A stretch of DNA of 41,225 nucleotides from Gnetum montanum (GCA_015680685.1 MNCI01008018.1:4363-45587), one strand, 5' to 3'; shown: positions 9,854 to 21,457, counted from the stretch's first letter. Notes: generated from the sequence alone by a model not told the origin. Translations and numbers: made by a program.

Positions 9854-11728
9854 TCATATGGGGCCCTCAGTCCTTTTTCAATTTTTTTACACATTTTTTT
9901 CTTACATCTTTTTGTTTTACCAATGTCTTTAACTTTTTTTATTTTTGTTTTACATCATTGTTATAATTTTTCAGTTTTTTGTGTGTGTTCCACCATGTAA
10001 GTTTGTCACCCAATAAGTGTTCAGATTGATGGTATGAACTATTTTCATATTGATTGCTAATGTTTGATTTTTACCTTTAAGTCACAATGCTGATACTAAG
10101 GTATGTTTCTTATGATATGGCAGGCAACGAGATCACTTCATCCATCCATCCACCAGTTTCTATGGTCTTTCTCAGCTTGGAAATGTACAAGTTCCCTTCT
10201 AATAAAAACTTTAATGAATCAGTGAATGGCATTTCTCAAACTAAGGAAGGAATCAAGGATTGAAAAGGGTGTGACTTCAAGGGAACTTGATGCACTTGTG
10301 TTGGCTGTTCTCTTGGGTGCTTGAATGTTTTCTTCTTGGGTTTTCTTATCGTTCTGACGTTACCCAATCATCGGAAGCTGAGACAATAAAAATAATCAAG
10401 TCTTTGCATGGTGTGGTTCTCACGCATAAAAACACAAAACAACAACAAAAAAAAAATGAAAAGTGAGAATTCAAAGCACACCCCTTAGAAGAAATAAAAC
10501 TTGGGCTACCAGCACTGGTTATGGAACCAAAGTGTTCCCTCTAACTAAGGTCCTTTCCGCTTCCCATTCTCTCCTTTGTTTCGTTGGAATGGTGGTGACT
10601 CTTTGGAGATGCATTCTTGTTATTCAAGAGGATGGTTCAGTCAACTATATTAATGCGAAGTCACTGGATGTGGTTTGTTTGAGGCCGGAGTTGGAATGAG
10701 ATTTACTACGTCCCATTAATCATGAAACACACAAGGGGTTGTACACCACCTTGTCCTTGGGCTTCCATTCCATTTTCTTCTCTCCATCCTTCTCTCCATT
10801 ACTCACCTCATTGCCGGTTGTATCATTAGTGTATATATTTTGGTTGACACATTGTTTTCTTTTTGGTAAATTCTTGTGGTTAAGACTTTAACTCTTGTTC
10901 CAAATGACATTCCCAGAGCCTACAAACTCTTTGAATGTGGGATTGTCAGGGCATTAAGGGCATGAGCCTGCTTTGGGGAGGACCCACTGACATTTCTATT
11001 TAGAGCAGTAGTTAACTTCTTTTCCCTAACATTTTGTAATTAATTATTATTTTGTTCATTCCATCTTGACATCCATTTCACTGATGTTTTTAGTTGTCCC
11101 TTTTTATCTATCTTTCTTACTCCTTTTCTTTCTCCATTCTAATGCTACCAGAGGTTCGTGATTAATCATGGGGGTACGGGGCCTAATTTTTTCGATTTTC
11201 TCCTAGCCTCGAAATTTTTGATTTTCTTCCTAACCCCTACACCTTTGGTAGTAATTATTAATATATCTCCCGATCCAAATTAGCCATACCACAACCTAGC
11301 CAATGGACTTACACCATAGCAAGGTATCAATTACATGATGATTCATTTACCCTTGCTAATATAAGATTGTGTTGTGTGTGTATATGGCGATAATGCAACA
11401 ACAGATTGGATTTGGAGAAAACACTTGGAATGGAGCAACACTGAAGCAGCTATGCAAGGAGCAAGATCGATGGTGCACTTACAGATGGACTACAAAGGTG
11501 CAATGTTGGCGTTGGTAGCAGCAACACTTCTTTCTCTTTCTCTTTCTTAGCTACCAACTAAGGCCTGATGTCATTGTAATAAGGTGTTTACCCTTGTTGT
11601 CATGAACACCAGTTTTGTCAAGTCTTGTAATGATGATCCATTCACATGTCATCCCATTAGATCCATTCCCCTCAATAATTTCATACCTTCCCGATATTAT
11701 TGTAAGGAACTCAAGGATGAGTTTTCAT
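9854..11728 (+). other. Long non-coding 3' region of element A
   Basis: No convincing gene lies in these 1.9 kb, on either strand. A T-rich run at 9870-9960 is followed by segments also found in copy B (16380-17440) and, inverted, in copy C (19560-21300), for example GCAAAGACTTGA-like sequence near 10400, 'GAATTCAAAGCACACCCC' near 10467, and a GGCATTAAGGGCATG-like stretch near 10950. Similarity between copies is at the DNA level and frames are not kept. Athila elements often carry an env-like gene here, but I see no sign of one. An (A)n-rich stretch is at 10430-10457. Confidence 0.6.
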
Positions 11729-11743
11729 TCAGTCATGGGGGTA
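11729..11743 (+). other. Putative polypurine tract before the 3' LTR
   Basis: The sequence CAGTCATGGGGGTA ends directly at the LTR start. In copy C the same position, on the minus strand, reads GTCGTGGGTGTA. The purine run is short and broken, so the plus-strand primer role is inferred mainly from position. Confidence 0.4.
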
Positions 11744-12692
11744 TGATGAGACATGATTCACACGAGCCACGATATTGTGTCATCCCTTGCGATATCGCAT
11801 ATGCGATATCACGGTCCGTTGCCAAATCTATAAATAAGAGGTGACACTCTCCTTATTTCCCATCCTAGGCTAGAAGTAGGGAAACTCTGGTAGATTGATC
11901 ACTCCAGAGATAGATTATTTTCCATGTGCCCGTAGTAGGAGTCCCCAAGTGAATGGATCTTTATTCGAGTAGCTTTGTACCTGAATGCAAGTTGTGTATG
12001 AGAATAAAGATGAGCTTTGTGGATAAACCTTACAGTGCACGGAATAGGATTTATTACATGTTATTTCCTACCTGTTATTTATTACCTACAGTAGCACAGT
12101 ATGAGTACGACTTGATTACGAGCATTTACGGATGTGTACGGCTAGTCAAGGAATTGGCTGCTCATCGCGATTAGATTCTCTCAACCTCAACTCCTAGAAT
12201 ATGGAATGAGTATGAATTGATTACGAGCATTTACGGATGTGTATGGCTAGTCAAGGAATCGGCTGCTCATTACACTTAGGCTAGTTAAGTGCCTGAATAT
12301 GACCACTTCGAGCACGTGTGTTACATGTGGTGATCCCTGTAACGATTAGCGTTTGGTAGCCGTGGTTGCATAGTTTAGGGTGGGTATGGTAAGTGGGAAC
12401 GGATGGTGATGCTAGTTAATTTAGACTTAGGATATTAGTTAGAGTTAGTTAGTTTCTCAACCCTTCACCTCATAGCATAGGAGAAAAACATAAAAAGAAT
12501 ATAAAAATCATGTACCTCGGAATTACTTAATCATATACCGTGACAACTATGAGTAAGTTTGGGAAGAGAATGAATGATTAACCTTAAGTGTTCCATGAAG
12601 TGCATAGGCATTTAGTCTGCCGAGTTTGACTGGATCACGCGTGCTACGCTCGTTTCATATGGTTGAGTGTAGGGGTACCTCGCCACTCATCA
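11744..12692 (+). repeat. 3' LTR of element A
   Basis: This 949-bp repeat starts TGATGAG and ends CTCATCA and is the partner of 2111-3090. It has the same TATA box (11829-11837) and internal 63-bp direct repeat. The main length difference is in the palindrome cluster at the start, where this copy has fewer GATATC-like units (11768-11816). Confidence 0.95.
11829..11837 (+). promoter_or_regulatory. TATA box of element A 3' LTR
   Basis: TATAAATAA followed by GAGG, in the same place relative to the GATATC cluster as in the 5' LTR. Confidence 0.55.
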
Positions 12693-12697
12693 CCAAT
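12693..12697 (+). repeat. Target site duplication CCAAT, right copy
   Basis: It directly follows the 3' LTR and matches 2106-2110. The sequence after it carries on copy B's protease. Confidence 0.95.
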
Positions 12698-13110
12698 CAT
12701 TATGTAAAGGGCATGGCTAAGCATTGTTGATCTAAGAATGGACATCAATGATCTTTCCCTGTAGATATTTAAGAAAAATACATTTGGAAATATTGAGAAG
12801 AAATGAGTTCCATTCATTGCATACAACTATACAGGGTGCAATTACGTGTAGAAACTCTAGTTTGTGAAATAAGTATCTATTTTTGCATGCAAGTAGTATG
12901 CATAAGAAATAGATATTCAAAGGTGTCTGTACACAAGAACCACAAAACAAGAGGACACCCAGTGGTTGACCATTGATCCTGAAAGTAGCACAATGTGCAT
13001 GGAACCTACTAAGAGCTTGACATACGCTTATGTCATAGTTATGGATGAACTAGAGCAAGTTCATCACCAACTCTCTAATGATGAAAATAATGATACCAAT
13101 TAGGGAGAGT
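12698..13110 (+). pseudogene. Second half of protease and linker, old copy B
   Basis: This continues the frame broken at 2110. It starts with the sequence for 'IM.RAW', then the 'LEIFKK.TFGNIEKK' region near 12760-12800, and the linker ending 'ELEQVHHQLSNDEN' near 13050-13090. The same order is seen in element A at 6485-6900. Stops and small frameshifts are frequent. Confidence 0.8.
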
Positions 13111-14200
13111 TGGAGATCCCTGAGAATTTCAAACAAGAGTCTCTAGAGTTGAAAACTCTACCTACTAACTTGGAATATGTATTTTTAAACATTTGGCAAG
13201 CCAGTCATACTTAATGCCATATTTTCTCCCAAAAATAAAGCAAAACTGTTGAAAGTGGTTAATAGATGATCAACAACCTTTACTGGTCATATCCTGAACT
13301 CATTGGAGTTTATTTATGTATGTGCAAGCACTACATTTATACTAGTTCATCCATGAAGCTAAGGAGGCAACCACAATGGTCGTTGAATCTAAAATTGAAG
13401 TAAATCATCAAAGAGAAGATTGAGCAACTCCTTAAGGAAGGGTTCATCTACCCCATTGCAGATAGTGAGTTGGTCAGCCCACTCATGATAGTGTGAAAGA
13501 GAGGTGGAAAATGGTAGGTTTGTATCGACTTTAGGTTGTTAAACATCGCAACATTCAAAGATCATTTTTCATTGCCATTCGTTGATCAAGTGTTGGACAT
13601 CATACCTAGGCATTGATATTACAATTTTCTGGATGGTTATAGTGGCTATAACCAAATTTAGCTTGCACTAGAAGACTAGGCTAAAAGAACATTCATGAGT
13701 ACCTGAGGGACCTTTGCATATTGCAAAATGCCTTTTGGTCTATGCAATGCTCTTGCCACTTTCCAACGCTTGATCTTAAGCATCTTTCAATAGCAAATTG
13801 GTAGCGTAGTGGAAGTCTTTATGGATGAATTTTTCACTTTTGGTGCTACATTCAAGCAAGCCTTGGACCACCTTGAGCAAGTACTCAAAAGATGTGTGGT
13901 AACAGATCTATGGCTTAATTAGAAAAATTGCCATCTCATGGTCCAATAAGGCATTGTATTGGGGCATATAATTTCATAGGAAGGGATTTAGGTAGACCCC
14001 AAAAAGGTAAGGATCATCTAAGGAATCACTCATCAACCAGAAATTGTAAAAGATGTTTGATCATTCCTTGGACACATTGGTTACTATTGACAATTTATAG
14101 AGAATTTCTCTAAGATCACAAAGTCGTTGGTTGAGCTAACAAAGAAAGATGCTTTATTAATCTGGACCAAGGAATGCAAAAATACATTCTAGAGCCTTAA
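13111..14200 (+). pseudogene. Reverse transcriptase of copy B (catalytic residue lost)
   Basis: It reads the same motifs as element A but far more broken: 'EGFIYPIADSELVSPLMIV' near 13440, 'ATFKDHFSLPFVDQVLD' near 13550, 'FLDGYSGYNQI' near 13630, 'CKMPFGLCNALATF' near 13725. Motif C reads Phe-Met-Asp-Glu (13818-13829): the second catalytic Asp became Glu, and the following 'FFTFG' also departs from consensus. Stops are spread throughout, for example 13495, 13516, 13675 and 13918. It cannot encode an active polymerase. Confidence 0.88.
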
Positions 14201-14229
14201 GTAGAAGCTTGTAGAGACTCTAATTCTAT

Positions 14230-14650
14230 GAGCACCTGACTAGTCTTGACCATTTCATATAATGATAGATGTATCTAATTATGCCTTGGGAGCTATGCCT
14301 ATGTAGTTTAACAATAAGAAATGTATATATTACATCCACTACACAAGTTGAAGAATTGTGGATGCATAGTTGAATTACACCACCATAGAGAAAGAACTGA
14401 CGGCAGTGGTGTATGCTATAGAAAGGTTCAGGCACTATGTGCTTGGATATAAAGTGTTTATGCACACTGATCACAGTGCCATCTACTTCCTTGTGAACAA
14501 GCCGATGGTGAGCCCTTGTGTCATACAATGGCTAGTGGTCTTGTAGAAATTTGATCTTACAATGGTAGATTGAAAGGGGACTGAGAATATGGTTGCTGAT
14601 CACTTATCTTAGTTATGATGGGATAGCAAAGAGAAGGAGAACCTGCTCTT
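14230..14650 (+). pseudogene. RNase H domain of copy B (broken)
   Basis: It reads 'FHIMIDVSNYALGA' near 14250, 'LNYTTIEKELTAVVYAIERFRHYVLGYKVFMHTDHSA' in pieces near 14370-14480, and the 'ADHLS' end near 14595. The Asp-Ala-Ser of motif 1 became Asp-Val-Ser. Several stops break it (near 14338, 14356, 14543, 14570). Confidence 0.82.
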
Positions 14651-16070
14651 CGACCAAATTTTTGATGAACTCTTCTTTGCTGGTGTAATAAATGAACAAG
14701 TGTCCATAGAAAAAGAATGGTATGATGGCATCTTCACTTATCTTCTCACTTGAGAGATGCCACAAGAGATAGACTATAGAAAGAAATAATAGTTTCTTAA
14801 TTAGGCCAAATGCTTCATGGAAATTAACGGACACCTTTACAAGGTATGCACCGATGGCTTGGTTGACTTGTGTGTGCATGATGCTAATTAACTATGCATT
14901 CTTTAGGACACTCATGAGGGTCCTTACGGGGGCCACTATGCTAAGAGATGCATGGTCATAAAAATCCTAATGGCAGTATACTATTGGCCCATAATCTTCA
15001 GGGATGCTCACTAGTTTGTTCGATCTTGTGAACGTTGCCAATGAGATGGTTGGATGATTGCATGAATGGAGGATCCTCAATAGTGGATTCAACCATTGGA
15101 ATCCTTTGACATATAGGACATAGATTTCATGGGTTCCATCATACCCATGTCTAATGGAAAGACATATATAATAATCGTCATTCATTACCGCACAAAATGG
15201 GTAGAAGCAGTAGTCATTATCAATTGTACATCATCCATTACTACTCAATTTGTACAACAAAATGTTGTGAATAGGTTTGGAGTGCCATGTGCACTGATTT
15301 CTGAAAACAGAACCCATTTTATAGGTGCTACTTTTTGGAAACTCATGCAACGCTTGGGGGTTGGACATAAATTAACAACACCTTATCACCTCAAGCTAAT
15401 GGTTAAGCAGAGGTTACTAACAAGAAGATCACAAATATTCTAATAAGAACTATTAGCAAATATAGGAGAGACTAGAGCACCAAAATCAATGATGCCCTTT
15501 TGGCATATCACTCAACATGGAAACTTCGTATAGGCTACTCTCCCTATGAGTTGGTGTATGGAAACCTTCCAACTTTACCTATCTAGCCTGAGTTTCATAC
15601 ACTTTCAATAGCTTGTGACTTGGACCTTAACCTTAGCCTAGCACAAAAAAAAAGAAGAAGATTAATCAACCTGAATGTGCTAAATGAAAATTTATTGGTG
15701 GCCCTGTCCTTGAATGAATTGCACAAGGCATTCAAAAAAAAGCATCATGACCTTAAAATACAGAGAGAGAAATTTCAATCGAGAGATAAGTTTCTCTACT
15801 GGAAACCCACACATGTACCTCAATGAACTAAGTTCTAGACATTGTGAAAGGGGCCTTATATAATTGATGAAACCTTTCCTTCTCGGGCCATGATCATATA
15901 CAAACTTGAAAGCCCAAATAAGAAGCAGTTGGTCAACATCCAATAGGTAAAGCCTTTCCGTGAGCCCAAGAAAGTTAGTGCAACAAATATCTTAATGGAT
16001 AGACAACAATACTCAATTTTCCAAATCTCTTCCTTCCAACTTTGTCATGGGGGAGATGCCCATCCATGCT
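14651..16070 (+). pseudogene. Integrase and pol tail of copy B (triad broken, frameshifted)
   Basis: After a linker, the zinc-binding region reads 'DTHEGPYGGHYAKR' near 14908-14950 and 'SCERCQ' near 15025. The core has 'DIDFMGS' near 15118, 'LISENRTHFIGATF' near 15295 and 'TTPYH' near 15378. The second catalytic Asp is Glu, and a one-base loss right after TTPYH near 15390 shifts the frame, so the catalytic Glu is lost. The C-terminal part follows ('LDLNLSLAQKK', 15620-15826, open), then the GPY-like region, ending near 16065 with 'GGDAHP'. Confidence 0.88.
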
Positions 16071-17440
16071 AATCACATATGTGGCTTCTCATTTTTTTTA
16101 TTTTTTGTTTTACACATTTTCATTTTTTGTAAATTGTTTATTCTACACCTTTTTTGATTTTAAAACTTTTTCCTATTTTACAACATTTTTTTTGCATCAT
16201 CGTTAATACATTTAAATATTTCTTAAATATTTTACACTTTCTTATATATTTTACTTTATTTTAATATGATTTTCTAATTTTTGTTAATAAATGTGCTTTA
16301 TGCCAATAGGACATAATGGTGTTGTAGCTATTGCTAATGGTGGTTTTTGCTTAATGTTTTGTTTGCTAATGTCTAGTTTCTATTTTTGAATTTTTGTACC
16401 AATGGCTAAGACATGGTTTCTTTTTTATGGAATAGCTAGTGAGTCCACATCATCGACCCGTTCACAAACTCTATGGTTTTTCTTGTTTTGGAAGTATGAG
16501 GTCCCTTCCATTACATAAACCTGTAATAAATTTGTGACCTTGGTGGTTTCTAGAATTATGAAGGATTCAAAGGTTTGCACAAGGTGTGGCATTAAGGGAA
16601 CTCAATGCTCTTTGTACTCTTCTACTTACTTGGGTGCATAAGTGTTTTCATAGACTTCTAATTGTTTCATGTCAACCAATAACATGAAGTTGAATAAGTC
16701 TTTGCTTGGTGTGGTTTCCATCCAAAAAAAAAAAAAAAAAAGAAGTTACAAAACAAAAAAAAATCAATAAAAAACAAGAAAAGAAAAGAAACAAAGAAAA
16801 AAAAGGAGAGAAAAAATAAAAAAAATGGTGGGAATTCAAAGCACACCCATAGACAAATAAATAGGATACAGGCATTGGTTATGGGACTAGAAAGACATGT
16901 TACCCATGCCTGAAGGTCCCATCTAACTAAAGTGCTCTTTCACTTCTTGCTTCTCTTTTCTTCTTTTTAAGGAATGGTGGTTGTTCTATGGAAGCACTCT
17001 TGTATCTTAAGGGGATGGATCAGTCTTGGAGTGGCAATGCGAAGTCATTAAAAGTGGTTGGTTTTCGTCTGGACTAAGGACAGACCTTCTCAAGTTATTT
17101 AAACATAAACCCACAAGGGACTTCTTTTGACCTCAATTTAGAACTCCATTCCACCTTCTCCATCATCCATCCAAGCTACCCATAACTCACCTCATTTCTG
17201 GTGTCCATGTTCTTGGTTGGTGTCTTTGTTTGATGTACTTGAATTCTTTAGTAGAATCTTTCAGGTTTTAGTCTTTAACTTTCATCAACCATTAATTGCC
17301 TATGGGGCCCATAGACTCCTTAGGTTGAGGTTATACAAGGGAAAATAGGGCATGTGCCTACTATGGCAAGGACCCACTTGCATATCTCTTGGTTGGGTTC
17401 ATTAAGCATCTTATCCTTAGGCATTATTACAATTAGAATC
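16071..17440 (+). other. Non-coding 3' region of copy B
   Basis: T-rich at 16080-16260, then segments shared with the 3' regions of A (10090-11000) and C (20340-21090, inverted), such as the stretch near 16836 that contains GAATTCAAAGCACACCC. An A-rich run at 16723-16830 is much longer than its counterpart in A (10430-10457). Similarity to A fades near 17440. No LTR of copy B follows. Confidence 0.6.
16723..16830 (+). repeat. A-rich low-complexity tract
   Basis: Nearly pure A with scattered G and C, including an uninterrupted A run at 16723-16740. It is an expansion of a shorter A-rich stretch present at the same place in copy A. Confidence 0.85.
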
Positions 17441-18238
17441 TTTGTACATCCATCTTCTGCATTTGACTATGTGTTCCTTTACATATTTTCTTTAATTCAC
17501 ATATTATCCATCAAAATTTTGAATTTTTTGAGCTTTCAAAAACCCTCTTTAATGATTTTATCATGTTCTTGGCTTTTCTAGGACTCCATAGACCCCAACT
17601 TCATTCAAAAATCCCTTGTATTTTTTGAAATATTCAAGTTTGAAAATTTTGTTTACGAACCCTATAAATGGGGCCCTATTGATGAAGTCCATGTGTATAT
17701 TTGGCCCCATATACACATCCTTGTCGATGTAGCACAAAAATACTATATATATGCATGACTCCCTTTAGAAATTTTAACATTTTCTCATAAATGCCAAAGG
17801 AGTTTTTGCAGTTTTAAGAGCCCAAAACCTTCTAGAGCCCATAACTTCCCAACCTTGTCTGAATCACTCTATNAAGCCCAAAACCTTCTAGAGCCCATAA
17901 CTTCCCAACCTTGTCTGAATCACTCTATTCTTTGATCCTATAGCTTTTGGAGGTAAGCTCTTATTTGTGGGGACCACAAATGTGTCATTTTTGATAGAAA
18001 TTTTTTTGCCATTTTTCTATCTCCCACAAAGGTTTAACTAAGAAATCAACATTTAAACATTAAATTACAAAAGTTAAACCTTTCCAACGAGCTTTGGTGA
18101 CACATATAGTAAAAATTAATTAATAAAATAATAATAAAATAAGCATTTGCCATGGTTCAATCGTAGCCAAGTGTAACTAATTAATGAGATAAGGTATTCA
18201 ATTATTCTAAGTTAAATATTATATTTACTAATCCATGG
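17441..18238. other. Unassigned AT-rich sequence with a 1-N join
   Basis: No coding signal is visible. It has a perfect 8-bp inverted repeat, GTGTATAT and ATATACAC, around 17691-17714, and the 54-bp duplication around the N. Its style (AT-rich, one TATAAATGG word near 17662, followed by a gag-like ATG ORF) would fit the LTR and leader of another retroelement, but I could not find matching ends or a primer site. Confidence 0.35.
17819..17928 (+). repeat. Perfect 54-bp repeat flanking a single N
   Basis: 17819-17872 and 17875-17928 are identical (both begin AGCCCAAAACCTTCTAGAGC and end CACTCTAT), with N at 17873 and A at 17874 between them. This is what a contig join with unresolved overlap looks like. 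It should not be read as a biological tandem repeat. Confidence 0.9.
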
Positions 18239-18722
18239 ATGTGTTATGACCATAGATGGCACCAAAAGGAAAAAACATGCAAGAAGGAGAACTGTCTCAA
18301 CCAAGGAAGAAATGACCTAAAATGGAAAGGGGCCAAGAATAGGCCTAGGAAGAACCAATTGGAACCCATGTCATGGGACCTCTTATGGAAGAGGCCAAAG
18401 TGGAGTCTATTCATCAAATTCCAAAACAAGTGGCAGCAATAGAACATTCCCACCAAGATGAGGTACTAGCTCAACAAAAAAACCTTGAGGTGACCTTAAC
18501 AAAAGCCTACCTAAACTAGATCAGATCAAGAAAAGTCCAAAAGATGATTCTCTAGAAGTTGAACTTTGGCTCTTTCTTGGAGCAAGCACCTAAAGAGGTA
18601 TTGGACCAATTGTAGGCCTCTCCCATGTGGCCAATTATCACTTCCAGCAAGGAGTGGTACATGGAAGAGACATTTTTATTTTGGAATAACAAATAGGCTG
18701 GTTCAATAGTCAAGATCAAGGA
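18239..18722 (+). pseudogene. Degraded ORF, possibly gag of another retroelement
   Basis: From an ATG at 18255 the frame reads 'MAPKGKNMQEGELSQPRKK' and, past stops, 'MEEAKVESIHQIPKQVAAIE', 'QDEVLAQQKNLEVTL', then after a frame change 'LEQAPKEVLDQL' and 'EWYMEETFLFWNNK'. The hydrophilic, helical make-up would suit a gag N-terminus, but I do not recognise the family. It is cut at 18722 by the 3' LTR of element C. The sequence beyond C's other end (29159 onward) does not continue it. Confidence 0.35.
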
Positions 18723-19169
18723 TGATGAGCAGCAAGGTATCCCTATGCTCAACCATACAAATATGAGCATACACGCATGATCCAGTCGAATTCCAAGGAC
18801 TAAGTGCTTATGCGCCTTTGTGGAACAAGAATGGGTTGGTTAATCATTGTCTTCCCAAGCTTACTTGTATGTCACGATTGTATGGTTAAGTAAACTTGAG
18901 GCATATGATTTTTATGGCTTTTATGTTTTTATGTCCTACTGCTAATAAGGGAGGAGAGAGATAACTAAGTAACTAATTTAATTTAACTACTGATTAACTA
19001 GGCTTTAATTAATCCTAACACTAGTATCTGTTCTCACTTGCTATACACATCCTGAACCAGTGCAACACTACTGGGATTACCAAACGTGGATCGTTACTGG
19101 GTTACCAAGTGTTTCACGCATGCTCGAAGTGATCATATTGTGTGTGCTTACTTAGGAGAGTTGTAGGGT

Positions 19170-19189
19170 GAGAGAGAGAGAGAGAGAGA
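19170..19189 (+). repeat. (GA)10 microsatellite
   Basis: Ten GA repeats inside the 3' LTR of element C, absent from the 5' LTR, so it expanded after insertion. Confidence 0.9.
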
Positions 19190-19477
19190 AGATTAATTAA
19201 CTAATGAAAGCATTAAATAACTAAAAATAACATTAATTAATCTATTCTAAATGCTTCAACGTTTATCACAAAGTTCATCTTTATTGTTATACACAAGGTG
19301 TGCTCAGGTACACAATGCTTGAATAAAGATCTGTTCACTTTATGACTCCTACTACGGGCACAGAGAAATAATTCTAGCTTTGAGAAGGAGAAAAGGAAAG
19401 AGTTTTGGTAAGAGACTAAAATTAACTATGCAAACAAAGTGTGCCCACCTCTTATTTATAGGCAATGAGGTAGGATG

Positions 19478-19552
19478 CGATATCAAGTATCTGACATCGC
19501 ATGGAAAGCTTTGATATTGCAGATTCGATATCATGACCTCGATATTGTGGTT
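19478..19552 (-). promoter_or_regulatory. GATATC-like cluster, element C 3' LTR
   Basis: Words such as GCGATATCAAG, TTGATATTGC, TCGATATCATG and CGATATTGTGG lie between the LTR start and the TATA box (19452-19460). Several CpGs look decayed to TG or CA compared with the 5' LTR. Confidence 0.45.
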
Positions 19553-19557
19553 CATCA

Positions 19558-21457
19558 TACACCCACGACTAAATGAAAACTCATCCTCAAGTTCCTTACA
19601 AAATATTAGGAAGGTATGGGATTATTGACTGAATGAAACTTGGTAGTGAAACAAGATGGCAGACTCTAAGTGCTCGGTGCATGGATCGACAATACATTAC
19701 AACATTGGTGTTCATACCCATGCTGGTGAATAGTATACATAAGTGACATCCAGACCTTCATTCGATAGCTTGAAGAGAAAGGGAGAGAGAAAGAGAAAAA
19801 GAAAAATGAGGTGCATTGCTGTTGATGCTGAGATTGCACATTCCATTATTTATCCATAACCACACAATTAGACTTGTTCTCGGCATGAATTCTCTAGCTC
19901 TAGTCCATCTCGAGTGCTTCCTTCTACCCTAGTCCATTGTCCATGTAACTACCATCTACACACACAACATAGTCATGAATGAGCAAGGATAAGTAAACCA
20001 CACTGCAGTTGATACCTTGCCTTGATATAAAGTGCATTGGCTGGGTTGTGGTTAGGGCAGAAATTAGGTTAGAGATTTATTACTGATAACTACCCAAGGT
20101 ATAGGGGTTAGGCAAGTAGTAGAATGGAGAAATTGAAAAATTTGTGCCAGGGCCCCCATGACTAAGAGAAAACTTCTGGTAGCAATAGGATGAAAAAATA
20201 TAAGGAACAAGAAAGATGGGAAAAATAACAACGACAACGCTGATAAAGTGGATGTCAAAGATGGGGATGAAATGAGAAATGGTTGATTGCAGATAATGTT
20301 TAAGGAAAAGAATGTAACAATTGCACCAAAAAGGAATGCTAGTGGGTCCTCCCCAAAGTAGGCTCATGACCTTTATTCCCTGACAAACCCACAAAAAAAA
20401 GAGTTTGTAGGCTCTAGGAATATCATTTGGAAGCAAGAGTTAAAAGCTGACCCACAAGAATTTACCAAGGAAAAACAATGCATCAACCAAGATATGGACT
20501 AATCATAAAATCGGCAATGAGGTGGAACATGGAAAGAAAGATGGAGAGTAGAAATGGAATGGAATCCCAAGAGCAAGGTTGTGTAAAGTCCCTTGTGTAT
20601 GTCATGGTTAATGTGACTGAGTAGAACTCATTCCAAATCTGGACTCAAAGCAACCACATTCAGTGACCTTGAATCAATACACTTGGCCAATCCATCCTCT
20701 TGAAGTAATAAGAATGCCTCCACAAAGAGTGACCACCATCCTAAGGAGAGCGAGATGGAGAAACATGAAGCAAGAAAAGGCCTTACTTAGAGGGAACTTT
20801 CAGGCATGGGTAACATGTCTTTCTAGTGCCATAACCAGTGCTTGTAGCCCAGATTGCTTTATTATGTCTAAGGGGTGTGCTTTGAATTCCCACTTTTGTT
20901 TACATGAGAACCCCACCATGCAAAGACTTATTTTTATTCACTCAGCTTCTTGATATTTGATCAATGGTAAAATGATGAAAAACCTAAGAAAAAGCATCCA
21001 AGCACCCAAGAGAATAGCCAGCACACATGCATCAAATTCCCTTGAAGTCACACCATTTTCATCCATTGAGTCCTTCCTTGGTTTGAAGAATACCAAGCCA
21101 CCAATTTATTAAGAAGTTGATTAGAAAAAGGGACACTACAGTTCCAAAATCGAGGAAGACCATAGAGTGGAATGGGTGAGTGGGCGACATGGACTCATTA
21201 CCTATTTTATCAAAAGAACCATATCATAATATCAGCATCATGATTTAGAGGTAAAAAAAAAACATTAGCAATCAATATTATATAATTCAATCCACCATCA
21301 TGAGCACTTATTGTATGATGAATGAAAGTAAATCAACCAATCAAAGAAATAGTAAAAATGTGAACAATGGTGTAAAAAAAAAATAAGAAAGATTGAAAAA
21401 TGTGCAAAAAAAAAAAATGTGAAACAAAAATACAAAAGTACAAAGAGAACTAAGGGC
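19558..21457 (-). other. Non-coding 3' region of element C
   Basis: These 1.9 kb correspond, inverted, to the 3' region of A (9854-11743). Shared segments include the one near 20870-20890 (GGGGTGTGCTTTGAATTCCC) and that near 20340-20420. An open frame on the plus strand (20663-20953) is antisense to the element; its 'GCALNSH' and 'MQRLI' pieces recur antisense in copy B (16672-16875), but the frames between are not kept, so I treat it as DNA-level conservation. A-rich tracts at 21255-21440 match the T-rich post-pol run. Confidence 0.6.

Larger units (their letters stand above)
18723..19557 (-). repeat. 3' LTR of element C
   Basis: On the minus strand it starts at 19557 and ends CTCATCA at 18723. 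The start reads TGATGAA, one base off the usual TGATGAG. It has the TATA word (19452-19460) and a GATATC-like cluster (19478-19552), and is partner to 28336-29158. It carries a (GA)n run at 19170-19189 that the other LTR lacks. Confidence 0.92.

Noticed and set aside
16723-16830. Poly(A) tail of a processed pseudogene or LINE
   Set aside because: The A-rich run lies inside the 3' region of copy B, with family sequence on both sides and a shorter version in copy A; no target duplication is seen.
17819-17928. Perfect 54-bp tandem repeat as a biological feature
   Set aside because: The N between the copies and their complete identity point to an assembly join.
20663-20953. Antisense ORF in the 3' region of element C as a possible accessory gene
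   Set aside because: Only two short blocks recur in copy B, with unrelated low-complexity sequence between them, and copy A has the frame broken. DNA-level conservation explains it.
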